This document shows, piece after piece, positions 25,126 through 33,789 of a stretch of DNA of 64,000 bases. Position numbers and translations under genes: made by a program. The stretch is from CAZCAC01 sp964496575 (lineage in GTDB: Bacteria; Planctomycetota; UBA1135; GCA-002686595), in NCBI GenBank assembly GCA_964496575.1, contig CAZCAC010000029.1:1-64000 (forward strand), written 5' to 3'. Numbering within the stretch: position 1 is the first letter of the stretch; every line of letters begins with the position of its first letter. The notes under the pieces were generated by a model. It made no database searches and was not told the origin of the DNA. It saw nothing but the letters and a program-made list of their open reading frames with translations.

Positions 25126-27195
25126 ATGCGACTCGGTCCATGGATTCTCGGCGCGCTCGTCCTCGGCGGATGCTTTCACCCCGGGGAGGAGGGCGAGACC
25201 GTCGACCCGCCGCCGGCGCAGCCGCGGGGCGTTCCTCTGCGCCTCCTCGACGGAACGGATGACACCCCGATCGCCGGCGCGCGGGTGACCTGGTGCCGGA
25301 TCGATAGGCCCTCCGCGGACAGCTGGTTCACCGGCGCCGCCGGACCGGGCCCGGCCGAGCTGGAAGCGCGCTGCGCGGCCTCGGGTCGGAGCGGGGTGAG
25401 CGACGCGGAGGGGCTCGTTCGGGTGACCTGTGAGCGATTCGAGCGGTTGACCGTGACCGCCGCGGCGGGAGAGCTGTGGGGGCAGGGGAGCCTCTGGGGC
25501 TTCGGCCCCCGCGTCCCCGTACGGGAGCTGAAGCTCTACCCCGACGGCGATCTCACCGTCATGGTCCAGGGGCCTGACGGCTTTCCCGCGCGTGACGTAC
25601 CGGTTTCCCTTCGCCGGGTCCACCGCTACCCCAGGAGCGACGGCTCCACGGCCGAGTGGAAGCACGCCGTCGTCTCCGCCAGGAGCGGGGTGGACGGTCT
25701 GGCCACGTTGCGGCACGCGAGGGTCGAGCTCCGCGAGAAGCCTCTGTCCTCCTCGAAGGAAGGGCCCGACCACCTCTGGTCGGTGGGCCCCGACCTCTGC
25801 ACGGCGGGCCGGGAGGTGGTCCGGGTCGAGCTCAGGCCGTGGCCGGAGAGTCCCGTCGAGATCACTCTCCCCCCACTCGGGCAGCTGGAGCTCGTGCTGC
25901 GCGAGCCCGACGGCACGCCGGTGGTGGCCGAGGAGGGGATCGTGCTGACCACCGAGGAGATCGCCGTGGGGGAGGCGAACGACATCGCGCTCTTCCGCGT
26001 CGACCCGGCGGACGCGGAGCGGCGGAGCTCCGTGGGCGGGCGAGTCGTGTTCGATCGGGTCGGGCTGGGGCTCGACCTGGTCGTCTTCGCGATTCGCAAC
26101 GGCGCGTCGGTGACTCGACACCAGGAGCTCGCCGGACCTCGCGAAGCGGGGGAGCGGGTCACCGCCGAGATCGTCTTCGGGGTCGACACGGCGACCTTCC
26201 GGGCTCGCGCGGTCGACGAGTCCGGAGAGCCTCTGGCCGGGGAACGCCTGCTCGTCGAGTATCAACTGGGACCCTCGCCGGATGAGGTTGCTGTCACCAA
26301 CGGGCCCCGGCCGGAGGAGTCCTGGGGCGTTTCGTGGGGCTTCGTCGTCGCCGACGGCGAGGGGCGTTTCGCGGTCGACTTCGAGGACCAGATCCGGTGG
26401 GGGGGAAGGGGACTGGTCACCGTCACCCACGCGATCGGCGAGCCGCGGTGTCTCTCCGCGCGCTTCGATCTCACCGACCGCTGGGGAGCCGGTGTCCACG
26501 AGCTGGGCGACCTCGTCCTGTCTCCGGCGCCCGTGCTGGTGGCCGGGACCGTCGTCGATCCGGAGGGCAGGGCCCTGGAAGGAGTGTGGGTCGGTGTCTC
26601 GACGTGGGTCAGGGAGGAGGCGTTTCCCCACCTCGCCGTCACCGACGCCGAGGGACGCTTCGCCGTGCGCACCGCGGCTCTCCACGAACCACTGGATCTC
26701 CTGCTGAGGAAGCCCGGCTTCGAGAGGGAGTGGACGGACCCGATCGAGGCGGGAACCGAGGACCTCACCATCGTCCTGACACCGGAGCGACCACCCGACT
26801 TCGGGCCGATCGAAGGGTGCAGTCCGGCGCGCTTCGCCGAGCTCGAGGCCCTCGCCGCCACCTTGATCGACCCCGGTGCCGGCGAGGAGGCCGGCCGCGC
26901 GATGAGCGCCCTCATCGAAGCCGGCAAGGAGACCTTTCCGGTGATCCTGAACGCCCTGAGGCGCCTCGACCTGGAGGAGGAGGCCGGCTTCGCGGCCGCC
27001 GACCTCTGCCGGCAGGTGCTGGAGGAGATCTGCGACCTGACCTTCGGCTGGTACGGCCCCGAGCAGTTGCCCGACGACTACTTCGTGATCGACCGGGCCA
27101 TCATCCGCGACTGGCGCGAGGCCTGGATCCGGGCGGAGAAGGACGAGGAGGAGTGGATGGAGTTGATCGGGCAATCGCCGGAGGACGAGGAGTGA
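25126..27195 (+). CDS. Lipoprotein with carboxypeptidase-regulatory-like domains
   Basis: A 689-residue predicted lipoprotein, signal MRLGPWILGALVLGGC with lipobox LGGC. The body is a series of transthyretin-like beta domains of the carboxypeptidase-regulatory type, for example GTVVDPEGRALEGVWVGVS...VTDAEGRFAVRT near 475-520 and VPLRLLDGTDDTPIAGARVTW near 35-55. The last 110 residues are helical and acidic (FAELEALAATLIDPGAGEEAGRAM...) and look like a separate module. Function is unknown; such proteins are common surface or periplasmic components in planctomycetes. The stop codon overlaps the GTG of the next lipoprotein gene. Confidence 0.75.
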   Translation: MRLGPWILGALVLGGCFHPGEEGETVDPPPAQPRGVPLRLLDGTDDTPIAGARVTWCRIDRPSADSWFTGAAGPGPAELEARCAASGRSGVSDAEGLVRVTCERFERLTVTAAAGELWGQGSLWGFGPRVPVRELKLYPDGDLTVMVQGPDGFPARDVPVSLRRVHRYPRSDGSTAEWKHAVVSARSGVDGLATLRHARVELREKPLSSSKEGPDHLWSVGPDLCTAGREVVRVELRPWPESPVEITLPPLGQLELVLREPDGTPVVAEEGIVLTTEEIAVGEANDIALFRVDPADAERRSSVGGRVVFDRVGLGLDLVVFAIRNGASVTRHQELAGPREAGERVTAEIVFGVDTATFRARAVDESGEPLAGERLLVEYQLGPSPDEVAVTNGPRPEESWGVSWGFVVADGEGRFAVDFEDQIRWGGRGLVTVTHAIGEPRCLSARFDLTDRWGAGVHELGDLVLSPAPVLVAGTVVDPEGRALEGVWVGVSTWVREEAFPHLAVTDAEGRFAVRTAALHEPLDLLLRKPGFEREWTDPIEAGTEDLTIVLTPERPPDFGPIEGCSPARFAELEALAATLIDPGAGEEAGRAMSALIEAGKETFPVILNALRRLDLEEEAGFAAADLCRQVLEEICDLTFGWYGPEQLPDDYFVIDRAIIRDWREAWIRAEKDEEEWMELIGQSPEDEE

Positions 27196-28214
27196 TCGGG
27201 TGCGAGCCGGGAGGAGCGCTTCGCGCTGGGGTGGTCGTCGCGTGCCTGATTCTAGGGGGTTGCCGGGCCGAGGCCCCGGTCGAGGGTACCACCGTCGAAT
27301 CGTGGCCGATGTCGGCCGACGGCCCAGAGGTCGAAGCCTGTCTCGCCGCCTACCGGATCGATCGCCGTGAGGCCGACACCTCGCTCGAGATCCGCATCGA
27401 GCGCGGCGGCTGGCGCCTGCGGGAGGTGGGACGACCGGAAGTGGTCGTCTCCGATACCGCGCAGCTGCTCGCCCGCCTAGAGGAGATCTCCAGTCGCTAT
27501 CCGCTGCTGGAGCAGGACCAGGACGAGTGGCGCGCGGCGGGGGAGCCGTACCCGGGTCCCTTCGTTCCCTACTCGTGGTTCGACAAGATCTCGTCGCTCT
27601 CCGCCGCCGTCTACTGTCCTGGTGACGCCCCGGTTGCCGAGGTGTTCGGGGCGCTCCGGCTGCTGAGTTCGGAGGGCGTGCGCGCCGGACGGCAGACCTG
27701 GTGGATCGAGGACCCGGGCCGGCCACCGGAGCGAGTGGTGAGCTGGCTCCGGCCCTGGCTCGACGAGGCCGGCACGTCGTGGTCTGGCCCGATCGAGCGC
27801 CTACACGTCGAGATCGCTGCTGCAGACGACGCGGATGGCACCGTCGCGGATCCTGACCCGGCTCCCCAGCGGGTGTACTCCTTCGGTCCCCGGGAGATGG
27901 CGAGTCTCGGGGAGTGGGAACACCACCTCGACTCTCGCCTGCGGGAGAGGCCGTACTTCGCCCAGGTACCGATCCTCCTCCGCTTCCCGCCGGACTTCAC
28001 GGTCCGGGAGGTCGCAGACGTCCTGCAGGTGATCGATGGCCGTCGAAACTCGGAGATCGGTTTCGACACCGCGGCTTCGGTTTCCCTGGATCTCTTGCTG
28101 TACCCCAGCGAGGACCCGTCGGTGCCGTGGTGGTGGGACGAGGTGTACCGCGGGTCTCACCACCCGTTCTCCGATTGGTTGGACGCGCGGGAACAGATTC
28201 TCGACGAGGACTGA
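27192..28214 (+). CDS. Lipoprotein of unknown function, coupled to the previous gene
   Basis: A GTG start overlaps the upstream TGA (GTGA), giving a 340-residue protein with a lipoprotein signal: GALRAGVVVACLILGGC, lipobox LGGC. It is easy to miss because there is no ATG near its start. I do not recognise a family. The mature part is rich in Trp, Glu and Pro, with two similar acidic segments (EISSRYPLLEQDQDEWRAAGEPYPGPF and WWWDEVYRGSHHPFSDWLDAREQ) and VREVADVLQVIDGR near 265. It is probably made together with the 689-residue lipoprotein. Confidence 0.7.
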   Translation: MIGCEPGGALRAGVVVACLILGGCRAEAPVEGTTVESWPMSADGPEVEACLAAYRIDRREADTSLEIRIERGGWRLREVGRPEVVVSDTAQLLARLEEISSRYPLLEQDQDEWRAAGEPYPGPFVPYSWFDKISSLSAAVYCPGDAPVAEVFGALRLLSSEGVRAGRQTWWIEDPGRPPERVVSWLRPWLDEAGTSWSGPIERLHVEIAAADDADGTVADPDPAPQRVYSFGPREMASLGEWEHHLDSRLRERPYFAQVPILLRFPPDFTVREVADVLQVIDGRRNSEIGFDTAASVSLDLLLYPSEDPSVPWWWDEVYRGSHHPFSDWLDAREQILDED

Positions 28215-28265
28215 TCGGATTCGGTGCCGCTGGATTCGGCGACGCTCACGAGCGGGAGGGGCGAG

Positions 28266-28325
28266 GCGTTCGCCGAAGGCGAACGGGAAGGACCACTGGC
28301 GACTGGGCGTTCGCCTGCGGCGAAG
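28266..28325. repeat. REP-like palindromic repeats, second locus
   Basis: Two copies of the unit seen at 13745: GCGTTCGCC-GAA-GGCGAACG (28266-28285) and GCGTTCGCC-TGC-GGCGAAG (28307-28325), separated by 21 nt. They fill part of the 264-bp gap between two plus-strand genes. Confidence 0.6.
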
Positions 28326-28437
28326 ACCACACCGGCCCGGTCCACCGCCTACAACCTGGAGACCCATCCGGCCGGAGCTCACCGTGCGGGTGCCGCGATC
28401 TCCCCGGGCCCGGATTGAATCGCGCCCAGGTGGTCCG

Positions 28438-28443
28438 CAGAAT
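28438..28443 (+). promoter_or_regulatory. CAGAAT -10-like box
   Basis: CAGAAT 35 nt before the TTG start of the 558-residue gene; it matches the -10 consensus weakly and is listed because its position agrees with other boxes in the window. Confidence 0.25.
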
Positions 28444-28478
28444 CGCGGTCCCCGCCGACCCGCTCTCAGGAGATCCCG

Positions 28479-30155
28479 TTGAGCAAGACATCCCCGATCG
28501 CGGAGCTCGCCGCCAGGAGCCGGAGCTTCGGCCCAGACGCCGCCCGTGCGAAGCTCGAGCTCCTCGAGGCCATCGAGCTGGAAGGCCGCATCGGCGCCCG
28601 CGACCTCGTCCCCCTCCACGACACGCTCTGCTTCCTGCGCGCCTACCCCGACGACGCCCGCGTGCTCGACGCAGTCCGTCGGGTCGGCGGTCGGCTGCGT
28701 GAGTGGGTCGACGCCCTCCCCGACGGCGGTGCCACCACCTCGCTACTCGAGCTGGGCCTGCCCGGCAGCTCCAACACCCACTACTACTCCTTCGGCGTGC
28801 TGCGCCACCTCGTCCGCATGTACCCCGACTGTCTCGAGATCGACTGGGAGGGACTCGAGGACGACATCCCACTGCACAACGCGCTGATCCCGCTGATCAC
28901 CCCCGGCGAACAGCAGGGGCTCGACGACATCGAGCTCACCTGGGAGAGCTGGCTCGAGCGCTGCAAGCCCGATCCCGATCAATCTGACCTCGAGTTCATT
29001 CTCGGGATCTTCGAGCGCGCCGACCTCGCCCTGGAGGTCAAGGCCTACCTCTTCGACAGCTGTGCCCTGCCGGTCACCTTCACCTTCGAGCGGCCCGGCA
29101 CCGGGCTCTTCGAGACGGTCCGCACCGTCGACCGACTCCACTACCAGCGCGTGGAGATCGACCGCCGGCGCGCACCGATGGCGCCATTGATCCGCAAGCC
29201 CCTGCCCGAGGTCAAGCTCGTTCCGAAGACGACCGGCCGCGAGCTCCTGAGACTGGCCCTGGCCACCCTCTGCTGCCGCAACCTCGAGATCCTGATGCTC
29301 ACCTGGGCCGATCCGAACGATTGCTGGCTGCTCGACTGCGGGCGCGGCGTGCAGGTGATGCTGATCGGCTCGCTGCCCGAAACGCGCGACCCCTTCAACA
29401 CCAGCTACTGCCACCTCGTCCTCAAGAACGGCATGCCGATCGGCTACGGGCCGGCGAGCATCTGCCTCGGCACCTGCGAGATGGGCCTCAACCTCTTCCC
29501 CGCCTTCCGCGGCGGCGAGGTGACCTTCCTCTGGGCGCAGCTGATGCGCTGCTTCCACCAGGTGCTCGGCGCGCAGTACTTCTACCTCACCGCTTACGGG
29601 ATGGGCTCGGGAAACCCGGCGGCGATCAAGACCGGCGCCTTCTGGTTCTACCGCAAGCTCGGCTTCCGCGCCGAGATGCCGGAGATCGAGGCGCTGGCGC
29701 TCGAGGAGGAGGAGAAGATGCGCGAGCGCCCCGGCTACCGCTCCGACCGGAGCATGCTCCACCGACTCTCGGTGACCGGTGCGTACCTCGACCTCTCCGG
29801 CGGAGAATGCCCGCGGGTGAACCAGGGGCTGTGGGGGAACCGGCAGACGTGGCTCCTGGAGGAGCGTTTCGGCGGCGATCGCGTCAGGGGGGAGAAGCAG
29901 TGCGCCCGCGAGCTCGCCCGGCGCCTCTCCATCGACGACCTCTCGCGCTGGTCGCCCGACGAGAAGCGCGCGCTTCGTTCGGTGGCGCCGCTCCTCTCCC
30001 TGATCCCCGGGATCGCGGAGTGGTCCGCCCGGGAGAAGCGTGCCGCCGTCCGCTTCATCAAGGAGAAGGGCTCCCGCACCGAGGCACGCTCCGATGCGTT
30101 GCTCCTGAAGCACCCGAAGTTGCTCGAGGGGTTGCGCGAGCTGACGCGAGAGTAG
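28479..30155 (+). CDS. Unrecognised 558-residue protein, possible GNAT-like core
   Basis: TTG start with CAGGAG 8 nt upstream, giving a cytosolic protein with no signal or membrane segment. I do not recognise the family. The N-terminal 230 residues are helical and acidic. The middle (about 250-410) includes LVPKTTGRELLRLALATLCCRNLEI and, near 375, AIKTGAFWFYRKLGFRAEMPE. The latter resembles motif B of GNAT acetyltransferases (A..FY.KLGF), so an acyltransferase-like fold is possible but unproved. The C-terminus is basic and helical. Nine or so cysteines are scattered without a clear metal motif. The next gene, a GH130 enzyme, starts 31 nt on, and a TAGAAT box overlaps this gene's stop codon. 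Confidence 0.6.
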   Translation: MSKTSPIAELAARSRSFGPDAARAKLELLEAIELEGRIGARDLVPLHDTLCFLRAYPDDARVLDAVRRVGGRLREWVDALPDGGATTSLLELGLPGSSNTHYYSFGVLRHLVRMYPDCLEIDWEGLEDDIPLHNALIPLITPGEQQGLDDIELTWESWLERCKPDPDQSDLEFILGIFERADLALEVKAYLFDSCALPVTFTFERPGTGLFETVRTVDRLHYQRVEIDRRRAPMAPLIRKPLPEVKLVPKTTGRELLRLALATLCCRNLEILMLTWADPNDCWLLDCGRGVQVMLIGSLPETRDPFNTSYCHLVLKNGMPIGYGPASICLGTCEMGLNLFPAFRGGEVTFLWAQLMRCFHQVLGAQYFYLTAYGMGSGNPAAIKTGAFWFYRKLGFRAEMPEIEALALEEEEKMRERPGYRSDRSMLHRLSVTGAYLDLSGGECPRVNQGLWGNRQTWLLEERFGGDRVRGEKQCARELARRLSIDDLSRWSPDEKRALRSVAPLLSLIPGIAEWSAREKRAAVRFIKEKGSRTEARSDALLLKHPKLLEGLRELTRE

Positions 30156-30158
30156 AAT
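30153..30158 (+). promoter_or_regulatory. TAGAAT -10-like box upstream of the GH130 gene
   Basis: TAGAAT includes the TAG stop of the previous gene and lies 28 nt before the GH130 ATG. It may give GH130 its own promoter. Confidence 0.4.
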
Positions 30159-30186
30159 CCCTGGCCGACCCCAGCCGCCGAACCCG

Positions 30187-31149
30187 ATGCTCCGACGCGC
30201 CACACCGAATCCGATCCTCACCCGTGAGGATCTCCCGACCTTCCCCGACACCCCCGAGCTGAACGATCCCTCCTCGGTCTTCAACCCCGGAGCGATCGAG
30301 CACGAGGGACGCATTCACCTGATGCTCCGCGTGCAGGCCCGCTCGCGGGCGACGCACCTGGTGATGGCCTCCAGCGATGACGGGCGCCGCTTCACCGTCG
30401 AGAACCACACCGTCCGCTTCGAGGGGATCGAGCGCGAGCCTCGACGCCTGCACCACCTCTACGACGCGCGCCTCACTCGCCTCGGCGACGAGCTCCTCGT
30501 CTGCTTCGCCGCCGACGGTGACGACGCCTGCTTCCTCGGCACGGCGCGGACGACCGACCTGCGACACTTCGAGCTCCTGGGCCTCGGCGACGAACCCGCG
30601 CGCAACGGCGTGATCTTCCCGGAGCAGATCGGCGGCCGCTACCTGCGCCTGGAGCGTCCTAACCGCACCACGACCGATGGCGGCGTGGCCACCGGGGACG
30701 CGGTATGGCTCGCCGAGTCCGACGACCTCGCCACCTGGACCCCGGTGGGGGAGGTGTTCTCGGGCCGCTGGCACTACTGGGACGAGCTGATCGGCTCGGG
30801 GCCGCCCCCGATCAAGACCGTGGCCGGTTGGCTGCACCTCTACCACGGCGTGGCCACGCACTTCGCCAGCGCCAACATCTACCAGGCGGGCGCCGTGCTG
30901 CTCGATCTCGACGATCCCTCGAAGGTGATCGCGCGCACACCCGGCAACCTCCTCGAGCCGCGCGAGCTCTACGAGCTGGTCGGCCAGGTGCCCAACGTCG
31001 TCTTCCCCGGCGGGATGGTCGTGCGCGGCGTGCCGGCGCACGAGCCCGCGCCGAACGATGCCGAGGTCCTCGTCTACTACGGGGCCGCGGACACGGTGGT
31101 GGGGCTGGCGACGTGTACCGTCGGCGAGCTCCTGGGGGCTTGTCGGTGA
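30187..31149 (+). CDS. GH130 family (beta-mannoside phosphorylase/hydrolase-like) protein
   Basis: A 320-residue five-bladed propeller enzyme of glycoside hydrolase family 130, whose members phosphorolyse or hydrolyse beta-mannosides. Visible landmarks are NPILTREDLP, SSVFNPGAIEHEGRIHLMLRV (the FNPGA motif), YDARLTRLGDELLVCFAAD with the likely catalytic Asp in YDARL, FPEQIGGRYLRLERPNR, and WLHLYHG near 215-221. No signal peptide, so probably cytosolic. Whether it is a phosphorylase depends on phosphate-binding residues I cannot assign with confidence. With the GH38 enzyme 8 kb away it suggests use of mannose-rich glycans. Confidence 0.88.
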   Translation: MLRRATPNPILTREDLPTFPDTPELNDPSSVFNPGAIEHEGRIHLMLRVQARSRATHLVMASSDDGRRFTVENHTVRFEGIEREPRRLHHLYDARLTRLGDELLVCFAADGDDACFLGTARTTDLRHFELLGLGDEPARNGVIFPEQIGGRYLRLERPNRTTTDGGVATGDAVWLAESDDLATWTPVGEVFSGRWHYWDELIGSGPPPIKTVAGWLHLYHGVATHFASANIYQAGAVLLDLDDPSKVIARTPGNLLEPRELYELVGQVPNVVFPGGMVVRGVPAHEPAPNDAEVLVYYGAADTVVGLATCTVGELLGACR

Positions 31150-31190
31150 CTCTGAGCCTCTGTGGTTTTCTTTTGACTTCCCATCTGGGC

Positions 31191-31230
31191 CGTAGAGTCA
31201 CTCAGACCCGAGCCGTGGAGTCACCCAGAC
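31191..31230 (+). repeat. Short tandem direct repeat
   Basis: Two copies of CGTRGAGTCACYCAGAC at 31191-31207 and 31214-31230, period 23 nt, in the 154-bp gap between convergent genes. No function is evident. Confidence 0.4.
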
Positions 31231-31303
31231 ACAAAACCGCGTTCCCCTCTACCATCGGATCACCGACCTGGTGGAGAAGAACGCGCTTCCGCATCGGTGT
31301 GTA

Positions 31304-32191
31304 CTACTTCCCGTCGTCCGGGACCTCGCCGGCCTCCTTCTTCGCCTTCTCCTCGGCGAGCAGCTTGATCGCCGGCGGCAGGTCGAAGATCGAGACGTCC
31401 TTGACCTCGTTGAAGACGATCGACTTCGTCTCGGCCAGGATCTGGACGCCTTGCGCCTTGATGACGACCTTGGCCGGCTGCATGACCTCGCCGAACTCCT
31501 TGTAGTCCGACATGGTGATGGTGGACGGGATGTCCCCCTGCTCCGACGTCGTGATCATCTCCATCCCCAGCATCAGGCCGGTCTCGACCTCGTAGAACTC
31601 GAAGAACTCGCGGACCTTCTTCGTCTTCTCGGGGTCCTCATCGACGCTCTTGTACGGCTTCTCGACGAAGCGGACCTTGTAGCAGACCTTCTTGTCGAAC
31701 TCCTCCCGGGCCACCGTCTGCATCACCTCGAAGCGATCCGCCTTCTTGAGGGGTGACACGAACGGCGTGTTGCGCTCACGCAGCTGGGCCAGCTCCGCGC
31801 CTTCGAGGATCTGCTCGCCCATCATCGGGTGGATTCGCCAGGCGGTCTCGCCGTTGTCACCGGAGAGAACCGTCCCGACCATCGCCATCTCGACCGTCGA
31901 GAGGGTGTAGGAGGGCTTCATCGTGATCGTCTCGGTGGTGCCCTTGATCCCCATGCCCACCAGCTCGATGGTGCCCGTGATCTTCTGGGACTTGTACTTG
32001 GGCGCGAACTTGTCGATCCCGGTGACCTTCAGGAACCGATCGACGATCACCCTGGCCTCGGGGAGCGCGACGGCGGGTTCGACCTGGGCGGTTCCCTCCT
32101 GAAGGGTCACGGCACCGAGCGCCGCGGGGATGAGCGTGGCCAGGCCCAGGAACGCGGGAACGATGATGAGGGGTTTCTGGATGAGCTTCAT
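31304..32191 (-). CDS. Exported LolA-like/outer-membrane lipoprotein-sorting-like protein
   Basis: A 295-residue protein with signal peptide MKLIQKPLIIVPAFLGLATLIPAALGAV. The mature part resembles the LolA/LppX-like incomplete beta-barrel fold found in exported proteins of many Gram-negatives: IVDRFLKVTGIDKFAPKYKSQKITGTIEL, GDNGETAWRIHPMMGEQILEG, CYKVRF and SDYKEFGEVMQPAKVVIKAQG. It might bind a lipid or report on lipid export; the exact role is unknown. The C-terminus is a charged helix (LLAEEKAKKEAGEVPDDGK). It lies 58 nt downstream of the S41 protease gene on the same strand. Confidence 0.7.
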   Translation of the reverse strand: MKLIQKPLIIVPAFLGLATLIPAALGAVTLQEGTAQVEPAVALPEARVIVDRFLKVTGIDKFAPKYKSQKITGTIELVGMGIKGTTETITMKPSYTLSTVEMAMVGTVLSGDNGETAWRIHPMMGEQILEGAELAQLRERNTPFVSPLKKADRFEVMQTVAREEFDKKVCYKVRFVEKPYKSVDEDPEKTKKVREFFEFYEVETGLMLGMEMITTSEQGDIPSTITMSDYKEFGEVMQPAKVVIKAQGVQILAETKSIVFNEVKDVSIFDLPPAIKLLAEEKAKKEAGEVPDDGK

Positions 32192-32249
32192 GGTTCGTAT
32201 CCGAATCGATCGTGAGGGGAGAGGGTGAAGATGGGAGCTCGAGAAGCGC

Positions 32250-33617
32250 CTACTGGGCGGACGCCCACTCTAGCGCCGCCTGCAGCTGGGCGTCGCGGCC
32301 GGCGAGAAGATCTTCGCGGAGGATCGGGATATCCTCGTCGGGAATCACCCCGCGATGCTCCAGGTAGATCCCGTCCGCGGTCTGGAAGTTCGCCATCGCG
32401 TGAATGATCGCGTCCCCGCTGGGGAGACTGGTCAGGCGGGCGCCGAGGACCGCTCCCGCCGAGGTGTTCCCGAAGACGCGCGCCCGATCGACCGCCTGGA
32501 CGCCACCCGAGAAGACTTCGGAGGCGCTGCCCGAGGTCTCGTCGACCAGGACCGCCAGCGGACCGGCGAACGGCGTGACCCGCTCGCCCTCGGTGCTGAT
32601 GCGCCGGGGGTTCGCCATGTACTTCAGCGTGTTGTCGTGGAACATCATCGTGCCCATCTGCTTCTTCTCGTCGAAGAAGTGACCGGAGAGCCCCATGCAC
32701 ATCGCCAGCGCACCGCCGCCGTTGCCCCGCAGGTCGATGATGATGCCGTCGCACTCGCGCAGCTCGTCCATCGCCTGGTCGAACGACATCGCCATCGGCA
32801 AGAACCAGTTGCTGAAGTAGACCAGTCCGATGCGCTTGCCGTTCACCTCGCGGATTCCGCTCTCGAACTCGAGGTAGAAGGTGGGCAGCGTGGCCGCGGC
32901 GGCGTGAGCGATCACGTCGCGCGCCTCGCGGGTGAGCTCGATGCTGACTTCCCGGTCCTCCCCGTCGCGGAAGATCAGCTCGACCGTGCTCCCGATCTCG
33001 CCGAACGTGCGACGCCGCAGCGCCTCGCGCATTCCGTAAGCGACCTGGCGTTCGCCGAGCTTCTCGGCGGAGGCCTCGAAGTCCTTCAACACATCCACGG
33101 CGACGCGTCCGTCCGCCTCGAGCAGCACCCAGCCGAGGTGGACACCCGCCTTGTCCGCGGGGCCCCCGGGCTTGACCTTGGTGACCAGCAGCTGGCCGTC
33201 ACGAAGCCGCACGTCGAGCCCGCAACCGCCAGCGATCTCGTCCGGGGTCTCGCCGTCCTCGCCGCCGGTCGCGGGGGGCAGGGCCTCCATCGGGATCACT
33301 CCGAAGTGGGACTGGCCCAGGCGCTGCAGCATCTCGTCGATCACCCCCCGGAGCTGGCGGATGTCGGTAGCCGCCTCGGCCCGGGGCAGGTACTCGTCGT
33401 GGATCGCATCCCAGTCGAGGCCGTTGAACTCGGGGTCGAAGTGCGACTCGTCGATCGCGCTCCACGCCGTCTCGAAGTCCGCCAGCGCCTCCTCGGTCGT
33501 GACCGGCCGGGGCGGGGGCGGCTCGGCGGGAGTCGAGGAGCAGGCGGGGAGGAAGGTCAGGGCCGGGAGAAGGGCCGCGAGGCACACGAGGAATCGGCGC
33601 CGGGTCGTACGGGGCAT
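32250..33617 (-). CDS. S41 family peptidase, lipoprotein with PDZ domain
   Basis: A 455-residue carboxyl-terminal processing (tail-specific) type protease. The N-terminus MPRTTRRRFLVCLAALLPALTFLPAC combines an RRRF Tat-like motif with lipobox LPAC. A PDZ domain lies at about 135-215 (GGCGLDVRLRDGQLLVTKVKPGGPADKAGVHLGWVLLEADG). The S41 core has DGIIIDLRGNGGG and the catalytic Ser364 in TSGSASE. Like other planctomycete S41 enzymes, a Ser-Lys dyad or Ser-His tetrad could operate; I cannot tell which. ATG 33617 has GGAGAG 8 nt upstream. Confidence 0.9.
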   Translation of the reverse strand: MPRTTRRRFLVCLAALLPALTFLPACSSTPAEPPPPRPVTTEEALADFETAWSAIDESHFDPEFNGLDWDAIHDEYLPRAEAATDIRQLRGVIDEMLQRLGQSHFGVIPMEALPPATGGEDGETPDEIAGGCGLDVRLRDGQLLVTKVKPGGPADKAGVHLGWVLLEADGRVAVDVLKDFEASAEKLGERQVAYGMREALRRRTFGEIGSTVELIFRDGEDREVSIELTREARDVIAHAAAATLPTFYLEFESGIREVNGKRIGLVYFSNWFLPMAMSFDQAMDELRECDGIIIDLRGNGGGALAMCMGLSGHFFDEKKQMGTMMFHDNTLKYMANPRRISTEGERVTPFAGPLAVLVDETSGSASEVFSGGVQAVDRARVFGNTSAGAVLGARLTSLPSGDAIIHAMANFQTADGIYLEHRGVIPDEDIPILREDLLAGRDAQLQAALEWASAQ

Positions 33618-33789
33618 GGCTCGCTCTCCGAGAGGTTGCGCGTGGTCGGTGGGGAGGCCCGACGGCCGCCACGGCACGCCGGAAGGGGCGTATTCGCGGC
33701 ACGGACCCGGGCCTTTCCCGGGATTACACAACATTCTTCTCGGCCCGACGGTCCGTGCAACTGCGATGCGGAGGAGGCGGAGGACGCGC

